Source: Clostridia bacterium (GTDB taxonomy: Bacteria > Bacillota > Clostridia > Oscillospirales > Acutalibacteraceae). Taken from it: 64,000 bases of DNA. The position numbers were made by a program, and so were the translations under genes. The stretch covers positions 186,001-250,000 of the forward strand of contig JAFTWB010000006.1 of the NCBI GenBank assembly GCA_017465505.1, given 5' to 3'. This document shows, one piece after another, positions 8,267 through 17,331 of the stretch (its first letter is position 1; every line of letters starts with the position of its first letter). The notes below the pieces were generated by a model. The model did no database searches. It was not told where the DNA came from and saw only the letters and a program-made list of their open reading frames with translations.

Positions 8267-9040
8267 ATGAGGATTCTTTGTATAGGAGATGTTGTAGGAA
8301 GCAAGGGCTGTGCCTTTGTCCGTGAAAAGCTTTCTGCACTGAAAAAGGCATACAGTATCGACGTTGTTATCTGTAACGGCGAAAATTCAGCCGACGGCAA
8401 CGGAGTGTTGCCTGTTTCTGCCGATAGCCTTTTTGCTTCAGGGGTGGATGTTATCACTCTGGGCAATCATACCTTCCGCAGAAAAGAGATTTATTCCTAT
8501 CTTGACGAAAGCTCCTTCATAATCCGTCCTATAAATTACCCCGAGTCGACAACTCCAGGTGTTGGCAAATGCGTTCTTGATTTAGGCAGAGCTCAGGTGA
8601 CTGTTATTAACCTTATGGGTAATGTTTATTTCGGCGACAGCCTTGCCTGCCCGTTTGAAACAATGGATAAGGTGCTTAAGGATGTGGACACTAAGATTAC
8701 AATTGTGGATTTTCACGCCGAAGCAACAGGGGAGAAGGGTGCACTTGCTCACTATCTTGACGGCAGAGTGTCTGCAGTTTTCGGTACTCACACCCACGTT
8801 CAGACTGCCGACGAGCAGATTCTGCCCAAGGGAACAGGCTTTATTACCGACGTTGGTATGACAGGCCCTGTTAATTCTGTTCTGGGCATTAAAAGCGAGC
8901 TTATTATAGAAAAGCTTAAAAACAAGCTCCCGGTAAGATTCGAAATTGCTCAGCAACCCTATAAGCTGGACGCTGTCATCTTTGAAATTGAAAACACCAC
9001 AGGTAAATGTACAGGGATTGAAAGATTATCTGTAACCTAA
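8267..9040 (+). CDS. ymdB: YmdB-family metallophosphoesterase
   Basis: Two-metal phosphoesterase of the YmdB/TIGR00282 family (257 aa). Bacillus YmdB hydrolyses 2',3'-cyclic nucleotides and affects biofilm and stress pathways. Metal-site motifs visible here are GDVVGSKG (residues 6-13), NGENSADGNG near 40, LGNHTFRRKEI near 65, and the late FHAEATGEKGA and GTHTHVQTAD. The length and the closing MTGPVNSVLGI segment match the family closely. It has a good AGAGGTGA ribosome site. Substrate and role in this organism are inferred only from the family. Confidence 0.9.
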   Translation: MRILCIGDVVGSKGCAFVREKLSALKKAYSIDVVICNGENSADGNGVLPVSADSLFASGVDVITLGNHTFRRKEIYSYLDESSFIIRPINYPESTTPGVGKCVLDLGRAQVTVINLMGNVYFGDSLACPFETMDKVLKDVDTKITIVDFHAEATGEKGALAHYLDGRVSAVFGTHTHVQTADEQILPKGTGFITDVGMTGPVNSVLGIKSELIIEKLKNKLPVRFEIAQQPYKLDAVIFEIENTTGKCTGIERLSVT

Positions 9041-9116
9041 CACCTGTAAAACTCAACAAATGTTGTATATGGATTTTGGTTATATTATGCAAACAAACGA
9101 TTTTTCTTTATACAAC

Positions 9117-9145
9117 TTGATTCGACTCTCAATTAAGATTATAAT
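9117..9145 (+). promoter_or_regulatory. SigA-type promoter upstream of the DAK2/YloV-like gene
   Basis: TTGATT (9117-9122), a 17-bp spacer and TATAAT (9140-9145), about 55 bp before the chosen start at 9200. Confidence 0.7.
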
Positions 9146-9199
9146 GTAAACAATTAAACTGTGCGATTATGCGCAGAATTTAAAAGGATGTGCGAAATT

Positions 9200-10867
9200 A
9201 TGGTAAACGGTGCAATTTTAAAGCAGGCTATTATTTCCGGTGCAAACAATATCTGCTCACAGTGTGACAGAATTAACGACCTTAACATTTTCCCTGTTCC
9301 CGACGGCGACACAGGTACAAATATGTCTATGACCATTTCTGCTGCTGTCAAGGCTTTAGAGGCTCTTGATACAGAGAGTGCAGGCGAAGTTGCAAAGACT
9401 ACCGCTTCTGCAATGCTCAGAGGTGCAAGAGGTAACAGTGGTGTTATCCTTTCACTTCTTTTCAGAGGCTTTGCAAAGGGTCTTGAGGGTAAAGACACTG
9501 CAACAGGCAAAGATTTGGCTAAAGCTCTCGGTCTTGGTGTTGACGCTGCTTACAAGGCAGTTATGAAGCCCACAGAGGGTACAATTCTTACAGTTGCCAG
9601 AGAAGCTTTTGAGGACAGTGCAAAAGCAGTTAAGAGAACCAACGATCCCGCTGAGGTTTTTGAGGTTATCTGCTCTGCTGCTGAGGAGTCGCTTAACAGA
9701 ACTCCTGATCTCCTTCCTGTTCTTAAGAAAGCAGGCGTTGTTGACGCAGGCGGCAAGGGCTTACTTGTAATCTTCGAAGGTATGCTTTCCGTTATCCGCG
9801 ACGGCGTTATGATTGAGAACACAGGCAAGGATATCAACGAGAACACTGAGTCCGAAGACGCATTCCGCAGTGCCGCTGCTGAGTTTGACGAGGTTATCAA
9901 CTTCACATACTGCACAGAGTTTATCGTTGGCAGAGATACTGAAATTACTACTCCCGTTGAGGATTTACGTGCATACCTTGAAACCATCGGTGACTGCGTT
10001 GTAGTAGTTGATGACGAGGAAATCATCAAGGTTCACGTTCATACAGAAGACCCCGGTAATGCTCTTCAGAAGGGTCTCGGCTATGGTCAGCTTCTCACAG
10101 TTAAGGTTGAGAATATGAAGCAGCAGCACGAAAACGCTAAAGCTGAAAACAATAAGAAAAAGGCTAAGAAGGCTCTCAAACCCCAGGAGCCCACAGAAGA
10201 GATGGGCTTTGTTGCAGTAGCAGCAGGCGACGGCCTTGAGGCACTTTTCACAGACCTTGGCTGTAACAACGTTGTGTCCGGTGGTCAGTCTATGAACCCC
10301 AGCACAGACGACATTTACGCAGCAGTTATGGCAACTCCTGCCAAGACTGTTTTCGTTCTTCCTAACAACAAGAACATCATTATGGCTGCTGAGCAGACCG
10401 CCAAGATTGTTGAAGACAGAGAGGTTGTCATCCTCCCCACAAAGACAATTCCTCAGGGTATCACAGCAATGCTTGCTTTTGACCCCGATAGCGATACAAT
10501 TATCAACAAGGGTGCTATGATGGACGCATTCTCCACAGTAAGCACAGGTCAGGTTACTTTTGCCGCAAGAGATTCCGAGTTCGGTATGAAGAAAATCAAG
10601 GAAGGCGATATCATCGCTCTTGATAACGGCAAACTCACAGTAAGCGATAAAACTCCCAACAAGGCTCTTATGAAGCTCGCTAAGAATATGATTGACAAGA
10701 GTGCTACTTTCGTAACTCTCATTTACGGTCAGGGTATTTCTGAGGACGAGGCTAACGAGGCACTTGCTGAGTTAGAGGCAAAGTTTGGTAAAGACGTTGA
10801 CATCAACCTTGTAGAAGGCGGTCAGCCCGTTTACTATTACATCCTCGGTATTGAAAAAGAGCAGTAA
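9200..10867 (+). CDS. fakA: FakA/YloV-like DAK2-domain kinase
   Basis: DhaL/DAK2-domain protein (555 aa) of the YloV family. In Staphylococcus, FakA phosphorylates fatty acids bound by FakB so they can enter phospholipid synthesis. The N-terminal DhaL domain shows NDLNIFPVPDGDTGTNM, in which the Asp residues bind Mg-ATP, and RGARGNSGVILS. The middle contains EFIVG and the C-terminal DegV-like part is typical. I chose ATG 9200 over the upstream in-frame GTG and ATG (9161, 9188) because AAAGGA sits at 9183-9188 and homologues begin near V-N-G. Codons are strongly biased, as in highly expressed genes here. The usual Asp23/YloU neighbour is absent from the window. Confidence 0.85.
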   Translation: MVNGAILKQAIISGANNICSQCDRINDLNIFPVPDGDTGTNMSMTISAAVKALEALDTESAGEVAKTTASAMLRGARGNSGVILSLLFRGFAKGLEGKDTATGKDLAKALGLGVDAAYKAVMKPTEGTILTVAREAFEDSAKAVKRTNDPAEVFEVICSAAEESLNRTPDLLPVLKKAGVVDAGGKGLLVIFEGMLSVIRDGVMIENTGKDINENTESEDAFRSAAAEFDEVINFTYCTEFIVGRDTEITTPVEDLRAYLETIGDCVVVVDDEEIIKVHVHTEDPGNALQKGLGYGQLLTVKVENMKQQHENAKAENNKKKAKKALKPQEPTEEMGFVAVAAGDGLEALFTDLGCNNVVSGGQSMNPSTDDIYAAVMATPAKTVFVLPNNKNIIMAAEQTAKIVEDREVVILPTKTIPQGITAMLAFDPDSDTIINKGAMMDAFSTVSTGQVTFAARDSEFGMKKIKEGDIIALDNGKLTVSDKTPNKALMKLAKNMIDKSATFVTLIYGQGISEDEANEALAELEAKFGKDVDINLVEGGQPVYYYILGIEKEQ

Positions 10868-10880
10868 AAGATATATAATT

Positions 10881-10915
10881 AAGGCAGGTGTAAAAACCTG
10901 CCTTTTATTTTTTGG
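10881..10915 (+). terminator. Terminator after the FakA-like gene
   Basis: AAGGCAGGT pairs with ACCTGCCTT (10881-10904), followed by TTATTTTTT. The recG ribosome site AAGAAGGGA comes next, so recG expression depends on read-through or a promoter I cannot see. Confidence 0.88.
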
Positions 10916-10930
10916 GAAAGAAGGGATTGT

Positions 10931-12967
10931 ATGGCGTCACTGTTTGAGCTGCCTGTAAGCAAAGTCAAGGGCGTAGGAGAAACTACTGCCGCTCTTTTAC
11001 GAAAGCTTGATGTATATTCCGTAGGTCAGCTTATTTATAGCTTTCCACGTTCTTACGAAGACTGGAGCAATCCTCAGCCCATTACACCCTTTATCGAGGG
11101 CGTTGTGCTTATAAAAGCCCGACTTCTTTCTCCCTTGAAAACATCTTTTACTCAAAAAGGAGTAACAATTTCAAAAACGATTATCAGCGACGATTCAGGC
11201 TCTGTTGAACTCATTTATTTCAATAACCGCTTTATTTCTTCGATGTTGAAGAGCGGTGAGGAGTATTATTTTCACGGTAAAATCGAAAGAACACTAAACG
11301 GCCTTAGAATGATTTCGCCTACATTTTCTCCCGTAGGTTCTCATCTCGGACTTCATCCTGTCTACAACCTCACTATGGGGCTGTCCAATAAACAAATGCA
11401 AAGGTTTGTTAGAGAAGCCCTGAAGCTCCTGCCCGAAAAGGTAAATGACCCTATCCCTGATTTTATTCGTGAAAAATATAATCTGGTGGATTTACGTACT
11501 GCTATTGTAGATATACATTTTCCAAAATCAAAAGAAGATATGGAAAAAGCCCGATATCGTCTGGTTTTTGAGGAGCTTCTTACCCTTAACCTTGGCCTTC
11601 GTTCAATAAAAAGCCGAAAAGTTACCTCTTTGCCTGTTCACGTTGCAAGGGATTTTTCAGGTGAGTTTTTCAAAAAACTCCCTTTTGAACCAACAAATGC
11701 CCAGAAAAAAGCCGCCGCCGATTGCATTTTTGACATTACTCAAGGCAAATATCCAATGAATCGTCTTGTGCAGGGTGATGTAGGTTCGGGTAAAACCGCA
11801 GTTGCCGCCGCAATTTGCTACACAATTGCCAAAAACGGCTATCAGGCGGCATTTATGGCACCTACAGAAATTCTTGCAGAGCAGCATTACAATACACTTT
11901 CAAAATTTTTCAAAGATACCGACGTTGAGGTGGTTCTCCTTACAGGCTCAATGAGAGAATCTCAGAAAAAAATCGCAAGAGAAGCCATTGAAGACGGTAG
12001 AGCTCAGATTATAGTGGGTACTCACGCACTTATTACCGATAAAACCGTTTTCAACAATCTTCTTCTGGCTGTAACTGATGAGCAACATCGCTTTGGTGTC
12101 GCTCAGCGGACAAAGCTTCTCTCCAAGGGTAAATCCGTACATCTTCTTGTTATGAGTGCCACGCCTATTCCTCGTACAATGGGACTTGTGCTTTACGGCG
12201 ACCTTGATGTTTCTATTATTGATGAGCTTCCAAAGGGCAGGCAGGAAATCCGCACAATGCTTATTGACAGCTCAAAGCGAAACCGTGCCTTTAACTTTAT
12301 CCGCTCAGAGATTGAAAAAGGCCGTCAGGCTTACATAGTTTGTCCGCTTATTGAAGAAGGTGAGCTTCCCTTAGCTTCTGCCGAGGAATATGCCGCAGAG
12401 CTAATGCTTGGTGAGTTTTCAGATTTACCTATGGGAATAATCCACGGCAAAATGAAAGCCGCAGAGAAAGAGCAGACAATGAGAAAGTTCTCTTCAGGGG
12501 AACTTAAGCTTCTGGTTGCCACAACTGTCATTGAAGTTGGCGTTGATGTTCCCAACGCCACAATAATGATGATAGAAAATGCAGAGAGATTCGGACTTTC
12601 TCAGCTTCATCAGCTTCGAGGCAGAGTGGGCAGGGGAGAGCACAGCTCCTACTGTATCCTTGTTTCGGATAATAAGTCTGAGGACAGTGCAAAGCGGCTT
12701 TCTGTTATGTGTACCACCTCTAACGGCTTTGTTATAGCAGACGAAGATTTAAAACTCAGAGGTCCCGGTGACTTTTTCGGTAGCCGTCAGCACGGCTTAC
12801 CTCAGCTTAATATAGCTGATTTGTCCGACTATTCTTCTATCTCTGAAAGCTCAGAGGCGGCTCAGGATATTCTTGATTTTTCACCTGACCTGACAAATCC
12901 TTGTCTTAAGGCTTTGTGCTCAAGTATAAAACGGCTTTTTAAAGACACCGGCACTCAGATGAACTGA
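10931..12967 (+). CDS. recG: ATP-dependent DNA helicase RecG
   Basis: Monomeric superfamily 2 helicase (678 aa) that remodels stalled replication forks and branched DNA. The N-terminal wedge/OB region covers about residues 1-160. The helicase core has Walker A GDVGSGKTAVA near 280, the DEQH box in VTDEQHRFGVAQR near 384, MSATPIPRT near 410, and motif VI QLRGRVGRGEHSS near 560. The C-terminal LKLRGPGDFFGSRQHGLP is a RecG/Mfd signature. Length is standard. A strong terminator follows within 10 bp of the stop. Confidence 0.96.
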   Translation: MASLFELPVSKVKGVGETTAALLRKLDVYSVGQLIYSFPRSYEDWSNPQPITPFIEGVVLIKARLLSPLKTSFTQKGVTISKTIISDDSGSVELIYFNNRFISSMLKSGEEYYFHGKIERTLNGLRMISPTFSPVGSHLGLHPVYNLTMGLSNKQMQRFVREALKLLPEKVNDPIPDFIREKYNLVDLRTAIVDIHFPKSKEDMEKARYRLVFEELLTLNLGLRSIKSRKVTSLPVHVARDFSGEFFKKLPFEPTNAQKKAAADCIFDITQGKYPMNRLVQGDVGSGKTAVAAAICYTIAKNGYQAAFMAPTEILAEQHYNTLSKFFKDTDVEVVLLTGSMRESQKKIAREAIEDGRAQIIVGTHALITDKTVFNNLLLAVTDEQHRFGVAQRTKLLSKGKSVHLLVMSATPIPRTMGLVLYGDLDVSIIDELPKGRQEIRTMLIDSSKRNRAFNFIRSEIEKGRQAYIVCPLIEEGELPLASAEEYAAELMLGEFSDLPMGIIHGKMKAAEKEQTMRKFSSGELKLLVATTVIEVGVDVPNATIMMIENAERFGLSQLHQLRGRVGRGEHSSYCILVSDNKSEDSAKRLSVMCTTSNGFVIADEDLKLRGPGDFFGSRQHGLPQLNIADLSDYSSISESSEAAQDILDFSPDLTNPCLKALCSSIKRLFKDTGTQMN

Positions 12968-12974
12968 ACAGAAA

Positions 12975-13005
12975 AGGGCACTCCGCTTTGGAGTGCCCTC
13001 TTTAA
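12975..13005. terminator. Terminator between recG and the convergent phosphoesterase
   Basis: AGGGCACTCC pairs with GGAGTGCCCT (12975-12999) around a short loop, followed by CTTT. The opposite strand has TTTTC after the hairpin, so it can serve both genes. Confidence 0.82.
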
Positions 13006-13013
13006 TATAGATA

Positions 13014-13700
13014 TCAGAATTTTCGGCTTTTTCTTACTTCGTCAATGGGAACAATTTCTTCGAAAACCGAGAAAATGCTCTCGCTTAAAGCGAAGTCTGC
13101 GTGAAGATTTCCGAAAAACCATTTTTTGTATCTTACTTCACTGCATAACTGCTCCAGAAAAAGATTTACGGGATTTGTTTTGCAGTTTCTCCATATTTTG
13201 TGCTTGTGAGTGGCGTTTGCCTCGTGGGTAACTATGTAGTCAACCTCGCAGTTAACTTTTTTAAGGTTTTCCACAGCGTAAATCATTTCTTCGTCTGTGG
13301 GCATTTCACGCTCGCTCCAGGTGCCTCTGTCCAGAAGCTGCTCCAAATCTGGGCTTACTCCGCCGCCAAAGGCAAAAAGAAACTTTCCGTCAATGTTGTA
13401 TATTTCGCCACGCATAAGGTGATAGATGTTTCTTGCTATTTTGTGAGCCTTTGCAGAATAAAGCTCCACCACAGGCTGACTTTCTATTTTCTCGAAATTT
13501 TCGTGAGTGCCGTCCACAAAAAGAATCCGGTATTTCTGGCTTGAGAGAAACTCAAGTTTTTTCACTTCTTTCTCGGAATCATCCCATAAAAAGCCGAAAT
13601 CACCGCAAACAATAAGAATATCATCTTTTGTAAGCTTTTTGGCGGCTCTTGATTTAAACCTCTTTATATCTCCGTGTGTATCTCCTGTAATATATATCAA
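13014..13700 (-). CDS. Calcineurin-like metallophosphoesterase
   Basis: Cytoplasmic metallophosphoesterase (228 aa) of unknown substrate. The two-metal motifs are in order: GDTHGD at residues 6-11, VCGDFGFLWDD near 32-42, FVDGTHENFEKI (the GNHE-type block with T for N) near 61, and late VTHEANATHKH and FFGNLHAD. These supply the usual Asp, His and Asn ligands. The start is TTG at 13700, with a GAGGGG ribosome site about 10 bp upstream; no ATG lies near the first motif. It is a single-gene unit on the minus strand between recG and a DacF-like gene. Confidence 0.82.
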   Translation of the reverse strand: MIYITGDTHGDIKRFKSRAAKKLTKDDILIVCGDFGFLWDDSEKEVKKLEFLSSQKYRILFVDGTHENFEKIESQPVVELYSAKAHKIARNIYHLMRGEIYNIDGKFLFAFGGGVSPDLEQLLDRGTWSEREMPTDEEMIYAVENLKKVNCEVDYIVTHEANATHKHKIWRNCKTNPVNLFLEQLCSEVRYKKWFFGNLHADFALSESIFSVFEEIVPIDEVRKSRKF

Positions 13701-13731
13701 AATTAAAATCCCCTCAAAATAAATTTTTACA

Positions 13732-13760
13732 TTGAAAACTATGTAAGAATATTGTATAAT
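13732..13760 (+). promoter_or_regulatory. SigA-type promoter for the DacF-like gene
   Basis: TTGAAA (13732-13737), a 17-bp spacer and TATAAT (13755-13760), 32 bp before the ATG. Confidence 0.75.
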
Positions 13761-13792
13761 CTATATAATATCACAAGAGAGGCAATTTTTCT

Positions 13793-15130
13793 ATGAAAAA
13801 AAGAATTATTCGTATATTTTCCTATATTTGTATATTTATTTTACTTTTGACTTGTACCTTTAGTGCAACTGCTGTTTCCTACGATTATTTCTCTTGGGAA
13901 GAAGCAGAGGCAAAGCTTTACTCCCAGACTATATTGCTTGTAAATATGGACACAGGTGTTCCTGTTTTTGAGCAGAACAGCCACGAAAAGGTATATCCTG
14001 CGTCTTTGACCAAGATTATGACCTACATAGTTACTGTAGAAAACATTGAGGATGTTGAGAACACACGAGTAGAGATTAAGCAGGATGTTATTGACCTTCT
14101 CAGCGGTACAGGCAGCTCAATGTCGGGTCTTGATTACAAAATCGGCGAAAAGGTTAAAGTAATTGACCTTCTTTATTGTCTTATGGTTTCTTCAGGTAAT
14201 GACGCCGCACTGGTACTTGCAGATTATATCGGCGGCGGAGATATCCAGCTTTTCGTAAACGCTATGAACGAAAAAGCAAAGGAACTTAAGCTTGAGAATA
14301 CTCACTTTATGAATCCTCACGGACTTCACGACCCTGAGCATTACTCAACTGCTTACGACATTTATACAATGGCTTCTTACGCCCTTACTCTGCCATACTT
14401 TTCCGAGATAACCGACACCGCAACCTATTACTGCGAAGGTGATGATTATCCTCTTGTTACCACAAACTCTCTCATTGATGAGAACCGTGGCGGTGAGTAT
14501 TACTACACCTACGCCAAGGGTATAAAAACCGGTACAACGGATCAGGCAGGTTGTTGTATTGCCACCACCGCAGTAGCCGATGGTTATGCATATATGTGTA
14601 TCTGTATGGGTGCTTCTACTGCTCTTGATTTCAACGGTGCTATGAAAGACGCCCGAAGCCTTATGCGTTGGGCTCTTCTTGAGCTTGAGTTTACCCGATT
14701 GGTAAGTGTGGATACACCTGTCTGTGAGGTGGATATCAACTTCTCTGCAGGAGATGACTCTATCCATCTTTATCCCGACAAAAACGTAAACAGTATCCTT
14801 CCCAAGAACTATAAAACCGAGGATGTTGAGATTACCCCCAATGCTCCTCTTACTTATGACGCACCTGTGAAAAAAGGAGATATCCTTGGCACTGCTGCCG
14901 TTTATTATCAGGATGAGCTGGTGCAGGAAGTAAACCTTGTTGCTTCAGAGGATGTGGCAAAAAGTGAAGTTGCATACACAATGCATATCCTTAAGAACAT
15001 CCTTCTTTCCTGGCAATTCTGGGTTGCAGTAATTGTTGCGGTTATACTGCTTGTAATCTACTTTGCACTTTTAAGCAGTGTCCGTCAGAAGAAAAAGCAG
15101 CGTCGCGTAAAGCGTCACCGCAGAATGTAA
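13793..15130 (+). CDS. D-alanyl-D-alanine carboxypeptidase (DacF/PBP5-like)
   Basis: Secreted, membrane-anchored penicillin-binding protein (445 aa) that trims the terminal D-Ala from peptidoglycan stem peptides. A signal peptide covers residues 1-28. The active-site triad is SLTK at 71-74 (Ser71 nucleophile, Lys74), SGN at 134-136 and KTGT at 245-248. A beta-rich PBP5-type C-terminal domain (about 300-385) follows. A hydrophobic anchor (about 402-427) then leads to a very basic cytoplasmic tail (RQKKKQRRVKRHRR), so the topology differs from the amphipathic C-terminal helix of classical PBP5. The gene has a near-consensus vegetative promoter, arguing for a role in growth and not only in sporulation. 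Confidence 0.9.
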   Translation: MKKRIIRIFSYICIFILLLTCTFSATAVSYDYFSWEEAEAKLYSQTILLVNMDTGVPVFEQNSHEKVYPASLTKIMTYIVTVENIEDVENTRVEIKQDVIDLLSGTGSSMSGLDYKIGEKVKVIDLLYCLMVSSGNDAALVLADYIGGGDIQLFVNAMNEKAKELKLENTHFMNPHGLHDPEHYSTAYDIYTMASYALTLPYFSEITDTATYYCEGDDYPLVTTNSLIDENRGGEYYYTYAKGIKTGTTDQAGCCIATTAVADGYAYMCICMGASTALDFNGAMKDARSLMRWALLELEFTRLVSVDTPVCEVDINFSAGDDSIHLYPDKNVNSILPKNYKTEDVEITPNAPLTYDAPVKKGDILGTAAVYYQDELVQEVNLVASEDVAKSEVAYTMHILKNILLSWQFWVAVIVAVILLVIYFALLSSVRQKKKQRRVKRHRRM

Positions 15131-15136
15131 AAATTC

Positions 15137-15166
15137 AGCTATCCTTTCTTAAGGGTAGCTTTTTTA
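15137..15166. terminator. Bidirectional terminator
   Basis: AGCTATCCTT pairs with AAGGGTAGCT (15137-15160) around TCTT, followed by TTTTT on the plus strand. On the minus strand the hairpin is followed by GAATTTTTAC, so it also serves the SpoIID-like gene. Confidence 0.85.
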
Positions 15167-15733
15167 CTTTATCTCGAACTCAGGCAGATACCACTTCAGA
15201 GCCTCTTTGGCAGAGAAGCCTTCCTTGCAAAGATAATCTATACCCTTAAGGCTGACACCTTCAGCATACTCTTTGCCATAAACAAAATCATCTTGAAAAC
15301 AGTCCCAAGGGGAAGCTACAGATTTTATGTAGGGGTAATCCTTGTCCTCTTTGGTAAAGCCCGAAGAAAGCCAAGAGGTTGGCACAAACACCCTTTTATT
15401 CATATATTTAAGCTCGGCTTTTGTGTATAGCTTCTCAGCTCTTTGGTAAAAATCCTCAGAAAACTTACTTTTATCTTCTTTATTATAAGCTGAAGAATTA
15501 CACTCTATGTTGTTTTCAACAATTATCATAACTGCTTTTAAAGCCTCGTCGCAAAAATCCTCATCTGCAAGCTCAAGTGCGATTTCAATTATTTTTTCTG
15601 TATTATCTTCTTTATTTTCGGTTGATAAATTATAATCAGCTTTTTCTTTATCATCCTTTATAAAAGCCGTAATTGTGGGCAAAACGGTAAGTAAAATCAA
15701 TAGAATCAAAGAAAAAACAAGAACTTTCCTCAT
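15164..15733 (-). CDS. Reduced SpoIID-like exported protein
   Basis: Small exported protein (189 aa) with one N-terminal hydrophobic segment (residues 4-24). It carries recognisable pieces of the SpoIID/LytB domain: EALKA at 63-67, where SpoIID has EALKAQAVAART; PYIKSVASPWD at 134-144; and the end block EGVSLKGIDYLCKEGFSA (158-175), parallel to the GVGMSQYGA...G-x-S/T-Y-x-E-I-L ending. SpoIID is a septal lytic transglycosylase of about 340 aa needed for engulfment. Here the domain is about half size, and the acidic region before EALKA does not show the usual S-E-M-P block with the catalytic Glu. It may be a regulatory or inactive relative. The family call is by pattern and is moderate. Confidence 0.5.
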   Translation of the reverse strand: MRKVLVFSLILLILLTVLPTITAFIKDDKEKADYNLSTENKEDNTEKIIEIALELADEDFCDEALKAVMIIVENNIECNSSAYNKEDKSKFSEDFYQRAEKLYTKAELKYMNKRVFVPTSWLSSGFTKEDKDYPYIKSVASPWDCFQDDFVYGKEYAEGVSLKGIDYLCKEGFSAKEALKWYLPEFEIK

Positions 15734-15782
15734 ATATTCACCATAACTTTTTTGAATTTTTCGTGACGATTCGTGTTTCGCC

Positions 15783-15811
15783 TTGACAATAATCTTTGTT
15801 TGTTCTACAAT
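15783..15811 (+). promoter_or_regulatory. Strong SigA promoter for the acidic-tail membrane protein
   Basis: TTGACA (15783-15788), a 17-bp spacer and TACAAT (15806-15811). This is one of the best matches to consensus in the window. The start codon is 76 bp downstream, leaving a short untranslated leader. Confidence 0.8.
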
Positions 15812-15886
15812 AGTATCTGTAAAAGAATTGCTCTTAAGAATATTTATTTATCTGTTTTAACAATTATTACAGAAAAGGAGCCACAA

Positions 15887-17284
15887 ATGAAAGCTATTAT
15901 AAATTGGATTATTCTAATCCCCGTTATGATTCTTGCTGCGGGCGTTGAGCTTTTTACTGCTCTTAATCCCCAGGGTGCAAGCAACTTCTTCGGAATGGAC
16001 ACAAACGGCATTTCTGAAATAATTATTATTGCCATTGTTGTTCTTTTCGCACTTTTCTTTGTTTTGTCTTTATTTGACAGAAAAACCTCGCCGGTTCATA
16101 TTCTCAGGCATAACTATGCTGCAGGTATATGCAGTGTAATTGCTGCTTTTGCTCTTGCAGGCGATACCGCTTCCAAGGTTGCAGAAGGCATAAGAGGTAT
16201 GGGCCTTGGTGCTATGGATATCATCCTTGTTGCAGTTTCTGCCGTTGCTGCAGTTGCGTTGCTTTTGGTTGGTATCAATCATTGTACCGCTACAAATACC
16301 AAAAACACCACGTCACTTCTTTATCTTGCAATTCCTTTATGGTGTGCCGTTCACCTTCTTTCAAGGTTTATGTCCCATACAGCTCAGCCTGTTGCAATGG
16401 CAGAAACCCTTGACCTTGTAATGTATGTATTACTTGCCATCTTCTATATGTATGCAATGATGGTAGTTTCGCTTATCAACGGTAAAAACCCTGTGAAAGC
16501 CACTATTTACTGGGGTGCTCCTGCAGCAGTTGCCGCTGTTGTTTATGCAATTTCTCAGGTAGGCGTTGTGCTTAGCTCTGCTTCTCCCAGCATTTTTGAT
16601 TATCTTGAGCCAATCACCTGCGGTGCAATCGGTCTTTACATTATTTCCTTTATTGCTGAGCTCAGCTTTATGTCCAAAACTAAAGAAGAGCAGATTGTTC
16701 CACAGCTTTCAGAAGAATCAGATGAGTCTGAAGAGGTAGAAGCCGTTGAGGCTGATGTTCCCGTTGTTATCAACGATACAACGAAAGAATCTTCTGATGA
16801 TACTGTTGAAGATGAAATCAATCAGAGTATGAAAAAGTTTTACGATGATATTTCAAGCGTTGAATCAGAAATTCCCGAAGAGAAAACAGAGGAGCCTGTT
16901 CTTACTACAAAGAAAACTACAGAAACACCTGCCAAGGATTACGGCAGTTATTTTGAAACCGAGGAGAATGTAGAAATGTTTTTGGAAGACGAAAACGTTG
17001 CAATCGATACCACAAAAAGTCGTCCTGTTGACAAGACTAAATATCCCGTTACAAAAGAGGAAACCGCTCATCATCAGGCAGTTCGTGATGATTACGTTAT
17101 AGGTATTGATGAGGTTGAAAGCACAGGCTCGTACAGCTCTGTGAAAGAAGATGTTTCCGATTATGTTTTAACCAAATCTGAAGAAGTTCCTGCCGATAAA
17201 AAGGGCTTTGACAGCTATGAGGCTCGCCTTGATGAGATAGACCGCCTCATTATCAGTATTCAGGGCGGAGATTCCGAGAAATAA
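15887..17284 (+). CDS. Membrane protein with long acidic cytoplasmic tail, unknown function
   Basis: I do not recognise this family. The 465-aa chain has about eight hydrophobic segments in residues 1-270 (the first at 4-22, others at about 40-60, 75-95, 105-135, 150-165, 180-205, 215-235 and 250-265). An acidic, low-complexity tail of about 190 residues follows, rich in Glu, Ser, Thr and Val (EEVEAVEADVPVV, EIPEEKTEEPV) and ending in a likely helix DSYEARLDEIDRLIISI. I chose ATG 15887 over the upstream in-frame start at 15773 because AGAAAAGGAG lies 7 bp before it and the promoter elements fall inside the upstream extension. It is monocistronic, with its own strong promoter and terminator. 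The tail suggests a docking or scaffold role; that is inference. Confidence 0.75.
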   Translation: MKAIINWIILIPVMILAAGVELFTALNPQGASNFFGMDTNGISEIIIIAIVVLFALFFVLSLFDRKTSPVHILRHNYAAGICSVIAAFALAGDTASKVAEGIRGMGLGAMDIILVAVSAVAAVALLLVGINHCTATNTKNTTSLLYLAIPLWCAVHLLSRFMSHTAQPVAMAETLDLVMYVLLAIFYMYAMMVVSLINGKNPVKATIYWGAPAAVAAVVYAISQVGVVLSSASPSIFDYLEPITCGAIGLYIISFIAELSFMSKTKEEQIVPQLSEESDESEEVEAVEADVPVVINDTTKESSDDTVEDEINQSMKKFYDDISSVESEIPEEKTEEPVLTTKKTTETPAKDYGSYFETEENVEMFLEDENVAIDTTKSRPVDKTKYPVTKEETAHHQAVRDDYVIGIDEVESTGSYSSVKEDVSDYVLTKSEEVPADKKGFDSYEARLDEIDRLIISIQGGDSEK

Positions 17285-17290
17285 TCATTA

Positions 17291-17317
17291 AAGAGGCGGA
17301 GCTCCGCCTCTTTTTTT
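17291..17317 (+). terminator. Terminator after the acidic-tail membrane protein
   Basis: AAGAGGCGGA meets its complement in a perfect palindrome (17291-17312), followed by seven T's. The dockerin-LRR gene begins 15 bp after the T-run. Confidence 0.88.
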
Positions 17318-17331
17318 ATTTGGTGATTTTT

